Shown in pieces: positions 16,391 through 24,349 of a DNA stretch of 64,000 bases. Positions within the stretch are counted from its first letter, which is position 1. Each line of letters starts with the position of its first letter. Both the position numbers and the translations under genes were made by a program. The stretch lies in contig NZ_JAUTAL010000001.1 of NCBI RefSeq assembly GCF_030818575.1, positions 1,364,001 to 1,428,000 of the forward strand, in the 5' to 3' direction. The DNA is from Chryseobacterium camelliae (lineage in GTDB: Bacteria > Bacteroidota > Bacteroidia > Flavobacteriales > Weeksellaceae). A model generated the notes under the pieces. The model was given only the letters and a program-made list of their open reading frames with translations, was not told the origin of the DNA and ran no database searches.

Positions 16391-16413
16391 CGGAGCTCCG
16401 TAGGAGCGACCTG
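16391..16413 (-). repeat. REP-like palindrome A, directly after the RAYT stop
   Basis: Minus strand CAGGTCGCTCCTACGGAGC: stem GCTCC/GGAGC with loop TAC. It starts at the base after the RAYT stop codon. Confidence 0.75.
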
Positions 16414-16878
16414 CTAATCATCAATCCATTCGAATAAATATTTCGGATCATATTGAATTTCAAATTTTTGAAGAAAATCCAAATACTCTTCTTTAAACGT
16501 TTTCTTTTTATGATGCTCTTCCTGATTTAAAATATAATTTACAACAGAGTCCAGGTTGCTTCTTGAATAAGAAAATGCACCATAACCTTCCTGCCAATTA
16601 AATTTTCCGTTAGTCCATCCTTTTTCATTAATAAATTTGGAAGATCCTGCTTTGATATCTCTTACCAGTTCAGAAATTGAAATTGTTGGACTTAAACTTA
16701 CCAGCATGTGTATATGATCAGGCATTGCAAACACTGCAAATAATTTTTGACGCCTATGGTTAACAATACCAGTTATAAATTTGTGCAATTCTTCTCTGTA
16801 TTTTTTCAGGATTAAATTCTGCCTTCCCTTTACGGTAAAGACAATCTGAATATAAATTTGAGTGTATGTATTTGCCAT
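16414..16878 (-). CDS. REP-associated tyrosine transposase (RAYT), Y1/HUH type
   Basis: 154 aa. These IS200/IS605-like nucleases cut single-stranded REP hairpins rather than mobilising themselves. The HUH motif is H55-I-H57 in MPDHIHMLVSL, and the nucleophile is probably Tyr115 in VVNYILNQEEHHKKKTF, with Gln119 as helper. The core is complete, so the enzyme is probably active. Four copies of a short palindrome with consensus CAGGTCGCyyCTACrrrGC surround the gene, two on each side and in opposite orientation, which is the classical REP/RAYT arrangement. It sits between the FadN-like gene and thiolase in the fad operon, on the same strand, and is likely carried along by operon transcription. 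Confidence 0.92.
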   Translation of the reverse strand: MANTYTQIYIQIVFTVKGRQNLILKKYREELHKFITGIVNHRRQKLFAVFAMPDHIHMLVSLSPTISISELVRDIKAGSSKFINEKGWTNGKFNWQEGYGAFSYSRSNLDSVVNYILNQEEHHKKKTFKEEYLDFLQKFEIQYDPKYLFEWIDD

Positions 16879-16885
16879 GAAATAA

Positions 16886-16907
16886 ACAGGTCGCCCCTAC
16901 AGGGCTT
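16886..16907 (+). repeat. REP-like palindrome C
   Basis: CAGGTCGCCCCTACAGGGC from 16887: stem GCCC/GGGC. It lies 8 bases upstream of the RAYT start and is inverted relative to copies A and B. Confidence 0.75.
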
Positions 16908-16928
16908 GTTAAAATCAACGATTCATAA

Positions 16929-16957
16929 CTATTAACAGGTCGCTTCTACGAAGCTTC
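16929..16957 (+). repeat. REP-like palindrome D
   Basis: CTATTAACAG followed by GTCGCTTCTACGAAGC: perfect stem GCTTC/GAAGC with loop TAC, just behind the stop of the FadN-like gene. The CTATTAACAG lead is shared with copy B. Confidence 0.75.
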
Positions 16958-16960
16958 TTT

Positions 16961-19366
16961 TTAGTTTCTCAACGGCTTCCCTTTCTGCAACATATACTGA
17001 ATCCTCTCCAGGGTTTTCCGTTCTCCGCAAAGCGAAAGGAAGGTTTCTCTTTCAAGGTTCAGAAGATATTGTTCGGTGACTACGGTTTCTTCAGACAGGT
17101 TTCCTCCGACCATTACATAGGCCAGTTTGTCGGCGATTTTTTTATCATGTTCGGAGATGTAGTTTCCGGTAAGCATCTGGTCGGTACCTACATAGAACAT
17201 TCCGAGGGCATCTTTTCCTAAAACTTTGACTTTTTGCTCGATTGGCTGGGTGTAGCCATGTTCGGCAAGACTCTTGGCGAGCATTTTTGCGGTCATGATC
17301 TGGGTTCTTTTGTCCACGGCAACAATATCTTTTCCTTTTTCCAGGATCCCCATATCATACGCTTCATATGCTGACGTAGCAACTTTACCCATGGCGATAT
17401 TCATGAAAGCTTCACGCAGCCTGTTATTTTTCACATCGTCTTTATGGAATTCCCTGGAGGTTCTCAGGGTAAGTTCTTTGGTACCTCCGCCACCAGGAAT
17501 GACACCGACTCCGGTTTCCACCAGTCCGATATAGGTTTCTGCGGCAGCTACAACGCGGTCTGCGTGCATGGTCATCTCACATCCGCCTCCCAGGGTCATG
17601 CCGTGAGGGGCAACCACTACCGGAACAGAAGAGTAACGTACCCTCATCATGGATTTCTGGAAATAGGCGATGGCCATATTCAGGTCATCCCAGTCTTGTT
17701 CGATGGCCATCATCAGGATCATGGCGAGGTTGGCACCTACGGAGAAATTGGTTCCCTGGTTACCGATTACCAGTCCGTCATATTCTTTTTCTGCAAGATC
17801 AATGGCTCTGTTTAGGCCGTCCAGGACTTCACCGCCTAAAGAATTCATTTTAGAACGGATCTCGAAATTGATGATGCCGTCGCCAAGATCTTCAATAGCA
17901 GAGCCAGAATTGCTCCAGAGCGTTTTATTTTTCCTGATGTTATCTAAAATGATAAAGGAATCCTGTCCAGGGATATTGCTGTAATCTCCGGAATCTTTGC
18001 TGTAGTAGATGCTTTGTCCTTCCTCATTCACCTTGTAAAAAGTGCCGCCCTTTTCAGCCAGCTGTTTGGCCCAGTCTGAAACGTCATAACCGGCATCTTT
18101 GGCCAGTTCGATTCCTTTGGCTACGCCTACGGCGTCCCAGATTTCAAATGGTCCGTTTTCCCAACCGAATCCGGCTTTCATGGCATCATCGATTTTATAG
18201 ATGTCGTTGGAAATTTCAGGTACTTTATGGGAAACGTAGGCAAACAGGGAACCTAAGGATTTCCTGTACAGCTCTGCTGCTTTATCTTTACCGCCTATCA
18301 ATACTTTGAAACGGTCAAGAGGCTTATCGATATTTTTGGTCAGTTCCAGGGTTGGGAAGGAAGATTTGCCCTGAAGTTCATATTGCAGAGTATCGAGGTT
18401 TAATCCCTGAATTTCAGATTTACCTTCTGCATTCTTCACTTTTTTATAGAATCCCTGTTCTGTTTTGGAACCCAGCCATTTGTTGTCCACCATGGTCTGG
18501 ATATAGTCCGGAAGCTCGAATACATTGTAGAAATCATTTTTTTCAACACCGCTTTCACGCACGCCGTTGGCTACCATAACCAGAGTATCGAGTCCTACTA
18601 CATCGGCAGTCCTGAACGTGGCTGATTTCGGACGCCCGATAACCGGACCGGTAAGCTTATCTACATCTGAAACATTCAGTCCGAGCTTTTTTACATTATG
18701 AAGAAGGTCCATGATGGAGAATACTCCGATCCTGTTGGCAATAAAAGCCGGGGTATCTTTGGCCTCTACGGTAGTTTTTCCGAGGAATTTAGCACCGTAG
18801 GACATATAGAAATCCACTACTTCAGGCAGCGTATCATTTGTCGGAATGATTTCAAGAAGCGGCAGGTACCGTACTGGGTTAAAGAAGTGCGTTCCGGCAA
18901 AATATTTTTTAAAATCTTCACTTCTTCCTTCGGTGAGAAGGTGGATCGGGATTCCTGAGGTATTGGAAGAAATCAGGGTGCCCGGTTTCCTGAACTGTTC
19001 GATTTTTTCGTAAACCGATTTTTTGATATCAAGTTTTTCAACGACTACTTCAATAATCCAGTCTGTATCCTTGATTTTAGGAAGGTCGTCATCAAAATTC
19101 CCCGGTTTGATCCGGTCTGCAAATTTCGGAGAATAGAGCAGGGCAGGGCTTGCTTTTTTCAGTTTCTCAAAGTTTTCTGTAGCAATACGGTTTCTTACCG
19201 CCTTGTCATCTTTAGTCAAACCTTTTTTCTGTTCTGCTTCTGTCAGCTCAAAAGGAACGATATCCAGCAGCGACACCTGAACGCCAATGTTGGCGAAATG
19301 CGCAGCGATACCGCTTCCCATGATTCCTGAACCGAGAACCGTAACATGTTTGATTCTTCTTTTCAT
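16961..19366 (-). CDS. Bifunctional 3-hydroxyacyl-CoA dehydrogenase / enoyl-CoA hydratase (FadN-like)
   Basis: 801 aa. The domain order is dehydrogenase first and hydratase last, as in Bacillus FadN and unlike E. coli FadB. The NAD-binding loop GSGIMGSG is at 12-19, the catalytic His160 is in GTHFFNPVRYLPL, and the dehydrogenase C-terminal domains follow to about 480. The crotonase part is at about 490-720 with oxyanion-hole blocks GNQGTNFSVGANL and APHGMTLGGGCEM. It carries out hydration and NAD-dependent oxidation of enoyl-CoA. It is the second gene of the operon, 61 bases behind the MarR gene. Confidence 0.95.
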   Translation of the reverse strand: MKRRIKHVTVLGSGIMGSGIAAHFANIGVQVSLLDIVPFELTEAEQKKGLTKDDKAVRNRIATENFEKLKKASPALLYSPKFADRIKPGNFDDDLPKIKDTDWIIEVVVEKLDIKKSVYEKIEQFRKPGTLISSNTSGIPIHLLTEGRSEDFKKYFAGTHFFNPVRYLPLLEIIPTNDTLPEVVDFYMSYGAKFLGKTTVEAKDTPAFIANRIGVFSIMDLLHNVKKLGLNVSDVDKLTGPVIGRPKSATFRTADVVGLDTLVMVANGVRESGVEKNDFYNVFELPDYIQTMVDNKWLGSKTEQGFYKKVKNAEGKSEIQGLNLDTLQYELQGKSSFPTLELTKNIDKPLDRFKVLIGGKDKAAELYRKSLGSLFAYVSHKVPEISNDIYKIDDAMKAGFGWENGPFEIWDAVGVAKGIELAKDAGYDVSDWAKQLAEKGGTFYKVNEEGQSIYYSKDSGDYSNIPGQDSFIILDNIRKNKTLWSNSGSAIEDLGDGIINFEIRSKMNSLGGEVLDGLNRAIDLAEKEYDGLVIGNQGTNFSVGANLAMILMMAIEQDWDDLNMAIAYFQKSMMRVRYSSVPVVVAPHGMTLGGGCEMTMHADRVVAAAETYIGLVETGVGVIPGGGGTKELTLRTSREFHKDDVKNNRLREAFMNIAMGKVATSAYEAYDMGILEKGKDIVAVDKRTQIMTAKMLAKSLAEHGYTQPIEQKVKVLGKDALGMFYVGTDQMLTGNYISEHDKKIADKLAYVMVGGNLSEETVVTEQYLLNLERETFLSLCGERKTLERIQYMLQKGKPLRN

Positions 19367-19427
19367 TGATAATAATTTATTGATTTAATTTCTTTATGTG
19401 TAAATAGGCGGCTGAATGTCCGCCATG

Positions 19428-19871
19428 TTATTTCCTGTTAAGATCTCCTGCAATTTTCATGATCTCCTGCATGACTTCCTTAAAAGTCTCCAGTTTTTCA
19501 GGCGATATCTTTTCCATGACCTTTTTATTAAAGTTCACCACGACCTCCTTAGAAAGATTTCTTGAATTCAGTCCTTTATCAGTAAGCTTAATGATTACTT
19601 CCCGTTTGTCTGTAGTCGTCTTTTCCTTGTAGATATAGCCGTTGTCTTCCAGCAGTTTGATGATTCTGGTAAGGGATGTGGGCTCAATAGCCATTTTAGG
19701 GCCTAAATTCGTGCTTCTGGTTCCTTCTTTAGGGTCAATTTTTAAAAGAGTAAGTGCCTGTACGGCAGTAGAATCATGTTCCTGCGCCATTTCAGTATAC
19801 ATTTTGGACACTGCCAGCCAGGTCTGCTTCAATATCAGGTCTACATTTTCTATTTTGTCTTTATGATCCAT
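19428..19871 (-). CDS. MarR-family regulator of the beta-oxidation operon
   Basis: 147 aa. A winged helix with recognition helix PTSLTRIIKLLEDNGYI and wing KTTTDKREVIIKLTDKG lies between N- and C-terminal dimerisation helices. The ATG at 19871 (MDHKDKIENVD) is chosen. The longer frame would run through the promoter and operator. Upstream, a perfect -7 box is followed at once by a TATGCATGCATA palindrome, and a 16-bp copy lies 83 bases further up, so the gene is probably autoregulated. As first gene of the fad operon it likely senses acyl-CoA or fatty acid, which is inference. Confidence 0.9.
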   Translation of the reverse strand: MDHKDKIENVDLILKQTWLAVSKMYTEMAQEHDSTAVQALTLLKIDPKEGTRSTNLGPKMAIEPTSLTRIIKLLEDNGYIYKEKTTTDKREVIIKLTDKGLNSRNLSKEVVVNFNKKVMEKISPEKLETFKEVMQEIMKIAGDLNRK

Positions 19872-19899
19872 GAGTATTCTTTTGTTCAATGGTTTATTC

Positions 19900-19907
19900 C
19901 AAATGTA
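19900..19907 (-). promoter_or_regulatory. Promoter -7 box of the marR-fad operon
   Basis: Minus strand TACATTTG, a perfect TAnnTTTG match, 28 bases before the MarR ATG. Confidence 0.7.
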
Positions 19908-19915
19908 GTAAATAT

Positions 19916-19927
19916 TATGCATGCATA
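19916..19927. promoter_or_regulatory. Palindrome TATGCATGCATA, likely MarR operator 1
   Basis: A perfect 12-bp palindrome between the -33 and -7 regions of the fad promoter, where a bound dimer would block polymerase. Confidence 0.65.
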
Positions 19928-19996
19928 GCATTTATTTCCGTTAAATTTTGTTAATGGATTGATAATAAAGTAATTAAATTATATGATAAGCATAAC

Positions 19997-20012
19997 ACTA
20001 TGCATGCATAGT
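19997..20012. promoter_or_regulatory. Palindrome ACTATGCATGCATAGT, likely MarR operator 2
   Basis: A perfect 16-bp palindrome containing the same 12-bp core as the site at 19916-19927, 83 bp away centre to centre (about eight helical turns). Confidence 0.65.
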
Positions 20013-20040
20013 ATATGGATTACATAATAAAAAAGTGGAA

Positions 20041-20997
20041 TTAATGCAATTTTTTAATGAAAGAGAGGATTTCTTCGAAAGATTCATATTGATAATTGCT
20101 TTCATTAATGGAAATCTTCCATCGGTAATCAGTGAATTCAAAGGATAACAGAGAAAGGTCCGCAGTGCTGTTTTTCTGGAGCAGGGAATAAAGCATTTCT
20201 TTTTGAAGAGGCGGAGCAATGATTCGGGGAGGTTTAAAATATTCGTTCACATGGAATAATGAAGGATCGGTAAGTTCGTGGTGCTGAATGAGCACATCTT
20301 CCACTATTCCTGCATGTAGCATACGGTCTTTGATATACCATATTTTATCTGCGAATTCTTTAGCCAGCCTCCAGTCATGAGAAGAGAACAGGATTAGTTT
20401 CCGGTGTTCCCGTGCTAATTTTCTGAGGGTTTTCAGGATGATGATTTTATTCTGTTCATCAAGATGAGTGGTCGGCTCGTCCAGGATAATCACAGGCGAG
20501 TTCTGGATCAAGGCCCGGCCGATCAATGCTTTCTGAAGATTACCATCCGACAGGTTTTTTAACAGGGTGTTATGGTACTGCTGCAATCCCAGATCCTCAA
20601 TGGTTTCCCTGACTTCTTTTTTGTCTTTTTCGGTCAGCTCGAAGTAAAAAGGGTAATGGATGTACTTGCCCAGTGAAACAAGGTCGTTGACGGTATAATT
20701 CTGCGGGATCACAGATTTAGAAAAGACAACAGCGATATGTTCGGCAATTTCTTTAACAGAAAGTTGCTGTATATTTTTATCACCGATAGTCAGTGTGCCG
20801 CGCAGAAGGGGGATCTGATGCAGTATGGATCTGATCAGTGTCGTTTTGCCCACGCCATTGTTGCCAATCAGAAGGCATACTTCTCCTGACTGAAGCTGAG
20901 CGTTTGCTTCAGAGATGAGGGTATTTTTGTAGCCTATATCTGCCTGGCTGATTTTTAACTGCATCGTATGATTGGTGTCGGCTATTTTTTGATCCAT
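20041..20997 (-). CDS. ABC transporter ATP-binding protein, FecE/FhuC type
   Basis: 318 aa from the ATG at 20997, 13 bases behind the permease stop. The longer frame overlaps the permease. Walker A is GNNGVGKTT near residue 45, Walker B is VIILDEPTTHLDE and the switch His is in FSSHDW. The signature reads NLSDGNLQK rather than LSGGQ, a change seen in some FecE-like ATPases. About 60 residues after the ATPase fold are extra and unassigned. It energises the adjacent FecCD permease for uptake of an iron chelate, heme or cobalamin. Confidence 0.9.
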   Translation of the reverse strand: MDQKIADTNHTMQLKISQADIGYKNTLISEANAQLQSGEVCLLIGNNGVGKTTLIRSILHQIPLLRGTLTIGDKNIQQLSVKEIAEHIAVVFSKSVIPQNYTVNDLVSLGKYIHYPFYFELTEKDKKEVRETIEDLGLQQYHNTLLKNLSDGNLQKALIGRALIQNSPVIILDEPTTHLDEQNKIIILKTLRKLAREHRKLILFSSHDWRLAKEFADKIWYIKDRMLHAGIVEDVLIQHHELTDPSLFHVNEYFKPPRIIAPPLQKEMLYSLLQKNSTADLSLLSFEFTDYRWKISINESNYQYESFEEILSFIKKLH

Positions 20998-21010
20998 ACA
21001 ATATACAGTT

Positions 21011-21994
21011 TTATCCCTGGATTGAAGCATTTCTCTGTCTGAGTACCATGAAGAGGATCACAGGAATCCCGAACACCGAACTGATTACATTTAGAGGTAT
21101 CTGGGTGATCTCGCCAACTACCGAAAAAAGCATCATCATCAGCATACCCAACAGCATATTTAAGATCCATTGCTGCCATAGCTTTGCTGGATTATAGATC
21201 ATCCTGCAGAAGTGCGGAACAATAATACCAATGAATAGGATAGGGCCCAGAAATGCTGTCACAGACGCGGAAAGCAGTGAAGAAGCCGTGATGATCAGTA
21301 ATTTCAGGTGTTTGAGATTAACCCCGAAACTTTGTGCATAAGAAGTTCCTAAAGCATTTCCGATAAGAGGTTTAATAGCTTTAAAGCAGATTGCCAGCCC
21401 TAAAGCTATCAGTATCGCAAGCACATAAATCTGGTTTCTTGTCACCATATTATTGGCCCCGAAAGACCACAGGACGTAATTCTTCAGGCTCTGGTTTTCC
21501 GCATACAGCTGAAGCAGGGAAACCACGGCGCCTGCCAGTGCAGATATCAGGAATCCGAAAATGATCAGGTACGATTTATCCTGGAACTTGCCGGATACGG
21601 ATAACAGGACCAGCATCAGCAATACACTTCCGGCAATGGCAGATAAACTGAGAAATCCGTTCTGAAGAACATCAGGCAGAAAAATGTTATGGGAAAAGAA
21701 AATATAGAAAGCTACGGACAGGCTTGCGACTGAAGTAATGCCCAATATGTCCGGGCCTGCAAGCGGATTCTGGAAGTATTCCTGCATCAGGAACCCGGAA
21801 CTCGGAATGGAGACACCGGCCAGCAGCATAACCAGTACCCGGTTGATGCGTATTTCCGCAATCTGGCTGTTCTGTGAATCTGAAAAAAAATCTTCTTGCG
21901 TAAGCGTTAAAAATCCTGTGTTCAGGTTGATGATTGCAGTAATGGCAACAGCCACTAAAAATACATAACACAGGATTTTAAAATGGTTTGACAT
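21011..21994 (-). CDS. FecCD-family ABC transporter permease
   Basis: 327 aa, the normal size, with about nine or ten membrane segments. Family blocks are NRVLVMLLAGVSIPSSGFLMQEYFQNPLAGPDILGITSVASL near the N-terminus and the coupling region FLGPILFIGIIVPHFCRM. It forms the membrane channel of a siderophore, heme or vitamin B12 importer with the ATPase downstream. No periplasmic binding protein gene lies in the cluster. The gene begins 17 bases after a thioredoxin-like lipoprotein gene, so the three probably form one operon. Confidence 0.93.
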   Translation of the reverse strand: MSNHFKILCYVFLVAVAITAIINLNTGFLTLTQEDFFSDSQNSQIAEIRINRVLVMLLAGVSIPSSGFLMQEYFQNPLAGPDILGITSVASLSVAFYIFFSHNIFLPDVLQNGFLSLSAIAGSVLLMLVLLSVSGKFQDKSYLIIFGFLISALAGAVVSLLQLYAENQSLKNYVLWSFGANNMVTRNQIYVLAILIALGLAICFKAIKPLIGNALGTSYAQSFGVNLKHLKLLIITASSLLSASVTAFLGPILFIGIIVPHFCRMIYNPAKLWQQWILNMLLGMLMMMLFSVVGEITQIPLNVISSVFGIPVILFMVLRQRNASIQG

Positions 21995-22011
21995 TCCGGG
22001 AAGTCCTGGAT

Positions 22012-22578
22012 TTATTTGATAAACGAATTGATTTTAGAGGTCAGTATTTCCTCCGACATATTTCCCAGGTATTCATCCGTTTTATCACCTTTCCTCATAT
22101 AAGTAAACGGAATAGATCCTCCGTCCCATTTCTGGAAGTTATTGGGAAAGAAATTCTTATCCAGTTTTTTGCCGTCCAGCAATATGATATGGTTGGTAAG
22201 CCCGTTTTCTTCACCGAATTTTTTTACGGCACCGTTCCATTCGGAAGAGTCATCCATATCTACGAAAGTGAATTTTACGGGTTGTCCTTTAAGTTCTTCT
22301 ATCTTCTTTTTGAAATGCGGGATCTCCTGCATGCAAGGGCCACACCATGTTGCAAAAAAATTGGTAACGTATAGTGTATCGTTCTTCTGCGCCAGGTATT
22401 GCCCTATATTTTCAGGAGCTACCTCTTTAGAAGCGTAAGATGCTGCCGGTTCTGTATTGTTTTCTACAGCCATTGAATCTGCTGCCGCAGATACAGTATC
22501 TGCATCTGCGGTTTTGGTTTCTTTTTTGCAGCCTGAAAGGGCAATCAGGATGGCCGTGGATAAAATTATCTTTTTCAT
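22012..22578 (-). CDS. TlpA-like thioredoxin-fold lipoprotein
   Basis: 188 aa. The signal peptide ends in a lipobox LSGC with Cys17. A Ala/Thr/Glu-rich linker of about 40 residues leads to a thioredoxin fold with the redox pair Cys79 and Cys82 in FFATWCGPCMQ and the cis-Pro in GGSIPFTYM. It is likely a periplasmic, membrane-anchored reductase or oxidase of disulfides. It is first in the operon with the FecCD permease and ATPase, so a link to handling of a heme or metal ligand is possible. The minus-strand box TAGATTTG at 22620-22627 is its probable promoter. Confidence 0.9.
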   Translation of the reverse strand: MKKIILSTAILIALSGCKKETKTADADTVSAAADSMAVENNTEPAASYASKEVAPENIGQYLAQKNDTLYVTNFFATWCGPCMQEIPHFKKKIEELKGQPVKFTFVDMDDSSEWNGAVKKFGEENGLTNHIILLDGKKLDKNFFPNNFQKWDGGSIPFTYMRKGDKTDEYLGNMSEEILTSKINSFIK

Positions 22579-22593
22579 AAGTGATATTTTGTC

Positions 22594-22601
22594 TATTTTT
22601 G
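22594..22601 (+). promoter_or_regulatory. Promoter -7 box of the PaaE-like gene
   Basis: TATTTTTG, perfect TAnnTTTG, only 9 bases before the ATG at 22611, so the mRNA should be nearly leaderless. Confidence 0.6.
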
Positions 22602-22610
22602 AATTGCAGT

Positions 22611-23735
22611 ATGAAACAACAAATCTATAAAGGTAAACTTACGCAGTTTTACCGGTTAAAAATAGCGAAAAAGCAACAACTGACCAAAAATACTTTTTCC
22701 CTGGAGCTGGAGGTTCCCGGGGATTTACAGAAAAATTTTGAATTTGAAGCAGGGCAGTATGTCAGCATACAGTTCCGCCATCGCGGAGAAGAAATCATCC
22801 ACGATTACTCCATCACCTCTGCTCCTTATGAAAAGAAAATCTGCCTCGGAATAAAGGCCGGTTCTCCTGATGGAGGTACCGCCTATTTTTGCAGCCATTA
22901 CAATGAGGGGGATGAAATATGGGTAAGCGAGCCTGCCGGAAGATTTACCCTTGTCTCCAAGCCCAGCGAATTCAGGACTATCGTTGCATTTGCCGCCGGG
23001 ATAGGCATAACTCCTATACTAAGCCATTTTAAAAATATCCTGCATCACGAGCGCAGGACCAGGCTCTTCCTGTTTTTCGGTAATAAAATTGTTGAAGAAC
23101 TGGCGTACCGCGAGCAGCTGGATAACCTGGCGCGCATGCATGGGGACAGGCTGCAGGTCTTTTATTTTTTTTCTCAGGAAAAACCTTCCAACCATTTTTT
23201 CTATGGAAGACTGGACGAAAAGAAACTAAACCTTATCATCAACCAGATCCTTCACCTGGATGATACAGACGAGGAGTCTACCATATGGGATGCTGTGGAT
23301 GAAGTGCTGATCTGCGGGAAAGGCGAGATGATCAAAGCATTGGCCAATGCATGCTACCATCATGGGATTCCAAAGAAGAACATCCATTTTGAGCTTTTTG
23401 AAGAGTTTAATGATGATATTTATCCCGTAGAAAAAGAGTTTCCGCTGTTAGAAAATATCGAGCTTGAATTCAAAAGCCTCGGAAAAACATATACTGCTGA
23501 ACTGCCTGATAACAGGGACAAAATCCTTCAGCAGCTGCTCATAGCAGGTTATCCTGTACCGTACTCCTGTAAGTCGGGGATATGCGGCAGCTGTGAATGT
23601 ATTCTTGAAGAAGGCGATGTCGAGCTTTTGGAAAATGAATACCTGACTGAGAATGAAGAAGCAAAAAATCATATTTTAGCTTGCATGTCTATTGCCAAAA
23701 GCCCGAAAATAAAGCTTAACTTTGATCTGAGTTGA
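22611..23735 (+). CDS. PaaE-like NAD(P)H oxidoreductase with C-terminal 2Fe-2S domain
   Basis: 374 aa from the ATG at 22611; the promoter box at 22594 excludes the longer frame. Order: FAD domain with HDYSITSAP, NAD(P) domain with AAGIGITPILSHF, and a plant-type ferredoxin domain with Cys320, Cys325, Cys328 and Cys358. This matches the reductase component of phenylacetyl-CoA epoxidase and related electron carriers. The other paa genes are absent here, so it may feed another oxygenase or desaturase. Its TGA overlaps the TTG start of the next gene, which indicates translational coupling. Confidence 0.9.
   Translation: MKQQIYKGKLTQFYRLKIAKKQQLTKNTFSLELEVPGDLQKNFEFEAGQYVSIQFRHRGEEIIHDYSITSAPYEKKICLGIKAGSPDGGTAYFCSHYNEGDEIWVSEPAGRFTLVSKPSEFRTIVAFAAGIGITPILSHFKNILHHERRTRLFLFFGNKIVEELAYREQLDNLARMHGDRLQVFYFFSQEKPSNHFFYGRLDEKKLNLIINQILHLDDTDEESTIWDAVDEVLICGKGEMIKALANACYHHGIPKKNIHFELFEEFNDDIYPVEKEFPLLENIELEFKSLGKTYTAELPDNRDKILQQLLIAGYPVPYSCKSGICGSCECILEEGDVELLENEYLTENEEAKNHILACMSIAKSPKIKLNFDLS
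22620..22627 (-). promoter_or_regulatory. Promoter -7 box of the TlpA-like gene
   Basis: Minus strand TAGATTTG, perfect TAnnTTTG, inside the first codons of the divergent PaaE-like gene. Confidence 0.5.
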
Positions 23736-24349
23736 GAATTCTGAGAAACATATTCAATCTTGTTTTTATATCGGCAGAGATCGGGGTATTGCTGATATGC
23801 CTTGCCAATGCCTGGGTGTTTGCTCTTACCGATGGCAGGACGTATACTAAAATTTCCAAGATTCCGCCGCGTGAAGTGGCTTTGGTATTAGGAACTTCGC
23901 CCAGGATGAGATCCGGGGTGTCCAATCCGTATTTTACCAAAAGAATGGATGCGGCAGCATTGCTGTACCATCACGGAAAGATCAGGAAAATTCTTGTCAG
24001 CGGTGAAAAAAGTAAAGGGTATGACGAGCCTGCCGCTATGAAAAATTACCTTGTTTACCAGGAAGGAGTCCCGGAAGATATCATTATGGAGGATCCTAAA
24101 GGGTTCAATACTTACAAAAGTATTCTGCGCTGCAAAGATGTGTACAAAAAAGACAATATAATCATTGTTTCCCAGGGTTTCCATAATCTTCGGGCATTGC
24201 TTTTTGCCAGGAACAACAATATGAACGCGTTGGGCTTCGATGCCCAGGATGTTTCAAAGCCTGAAAGCTATTACCGCAACCAGTTCAGGGAGATTCTCGC
24301 CAGAACGGTTGCGGTAGTCTATTTTGCATTGGGAATATCCCCGGATTAG
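23732..24349 (+). CDS. SanA/YdcF-type (DUF218) membrane protein
   Basis: 205 aa. The start is a TTG whose last bases overlap the TGA of the preceding gene (TTGA); no ATG is available before the conserved part. An N-terminal membrane helix (residues about 8-30) is followed by the DUF218 core: LVLGTSPRMRSGVSNPYFTKRMDAAALLYHHGKIRKILVSG, MKNYLVYQEGVPEDIIMEDPKGFNTYKS, and IIVSQGFHNLRALLFARN. SanA-like proteins affect envelope permeability, but the enzyme activity is unknown. It ends convergently with tamL, overlapping by four bases. Confidence 0.87.
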   Translation: MRILRNIFNLVFISAEIGVLLICLANAWVFALTDGRTYTKISKIPPREVALVLGTSPRMRSGVSNPYFTKRMDAAALLYHHGKIRKILVSGEKSKGYDEPAAMKNYLVYQEGVPEDIIMEDPKGFNTYKSILRCKDVYKKDNIIIVSQGFHNLRALLFARNNNMNALGFDAQDVSKPESYYRNQFREILARTVAVVYFALGISPD

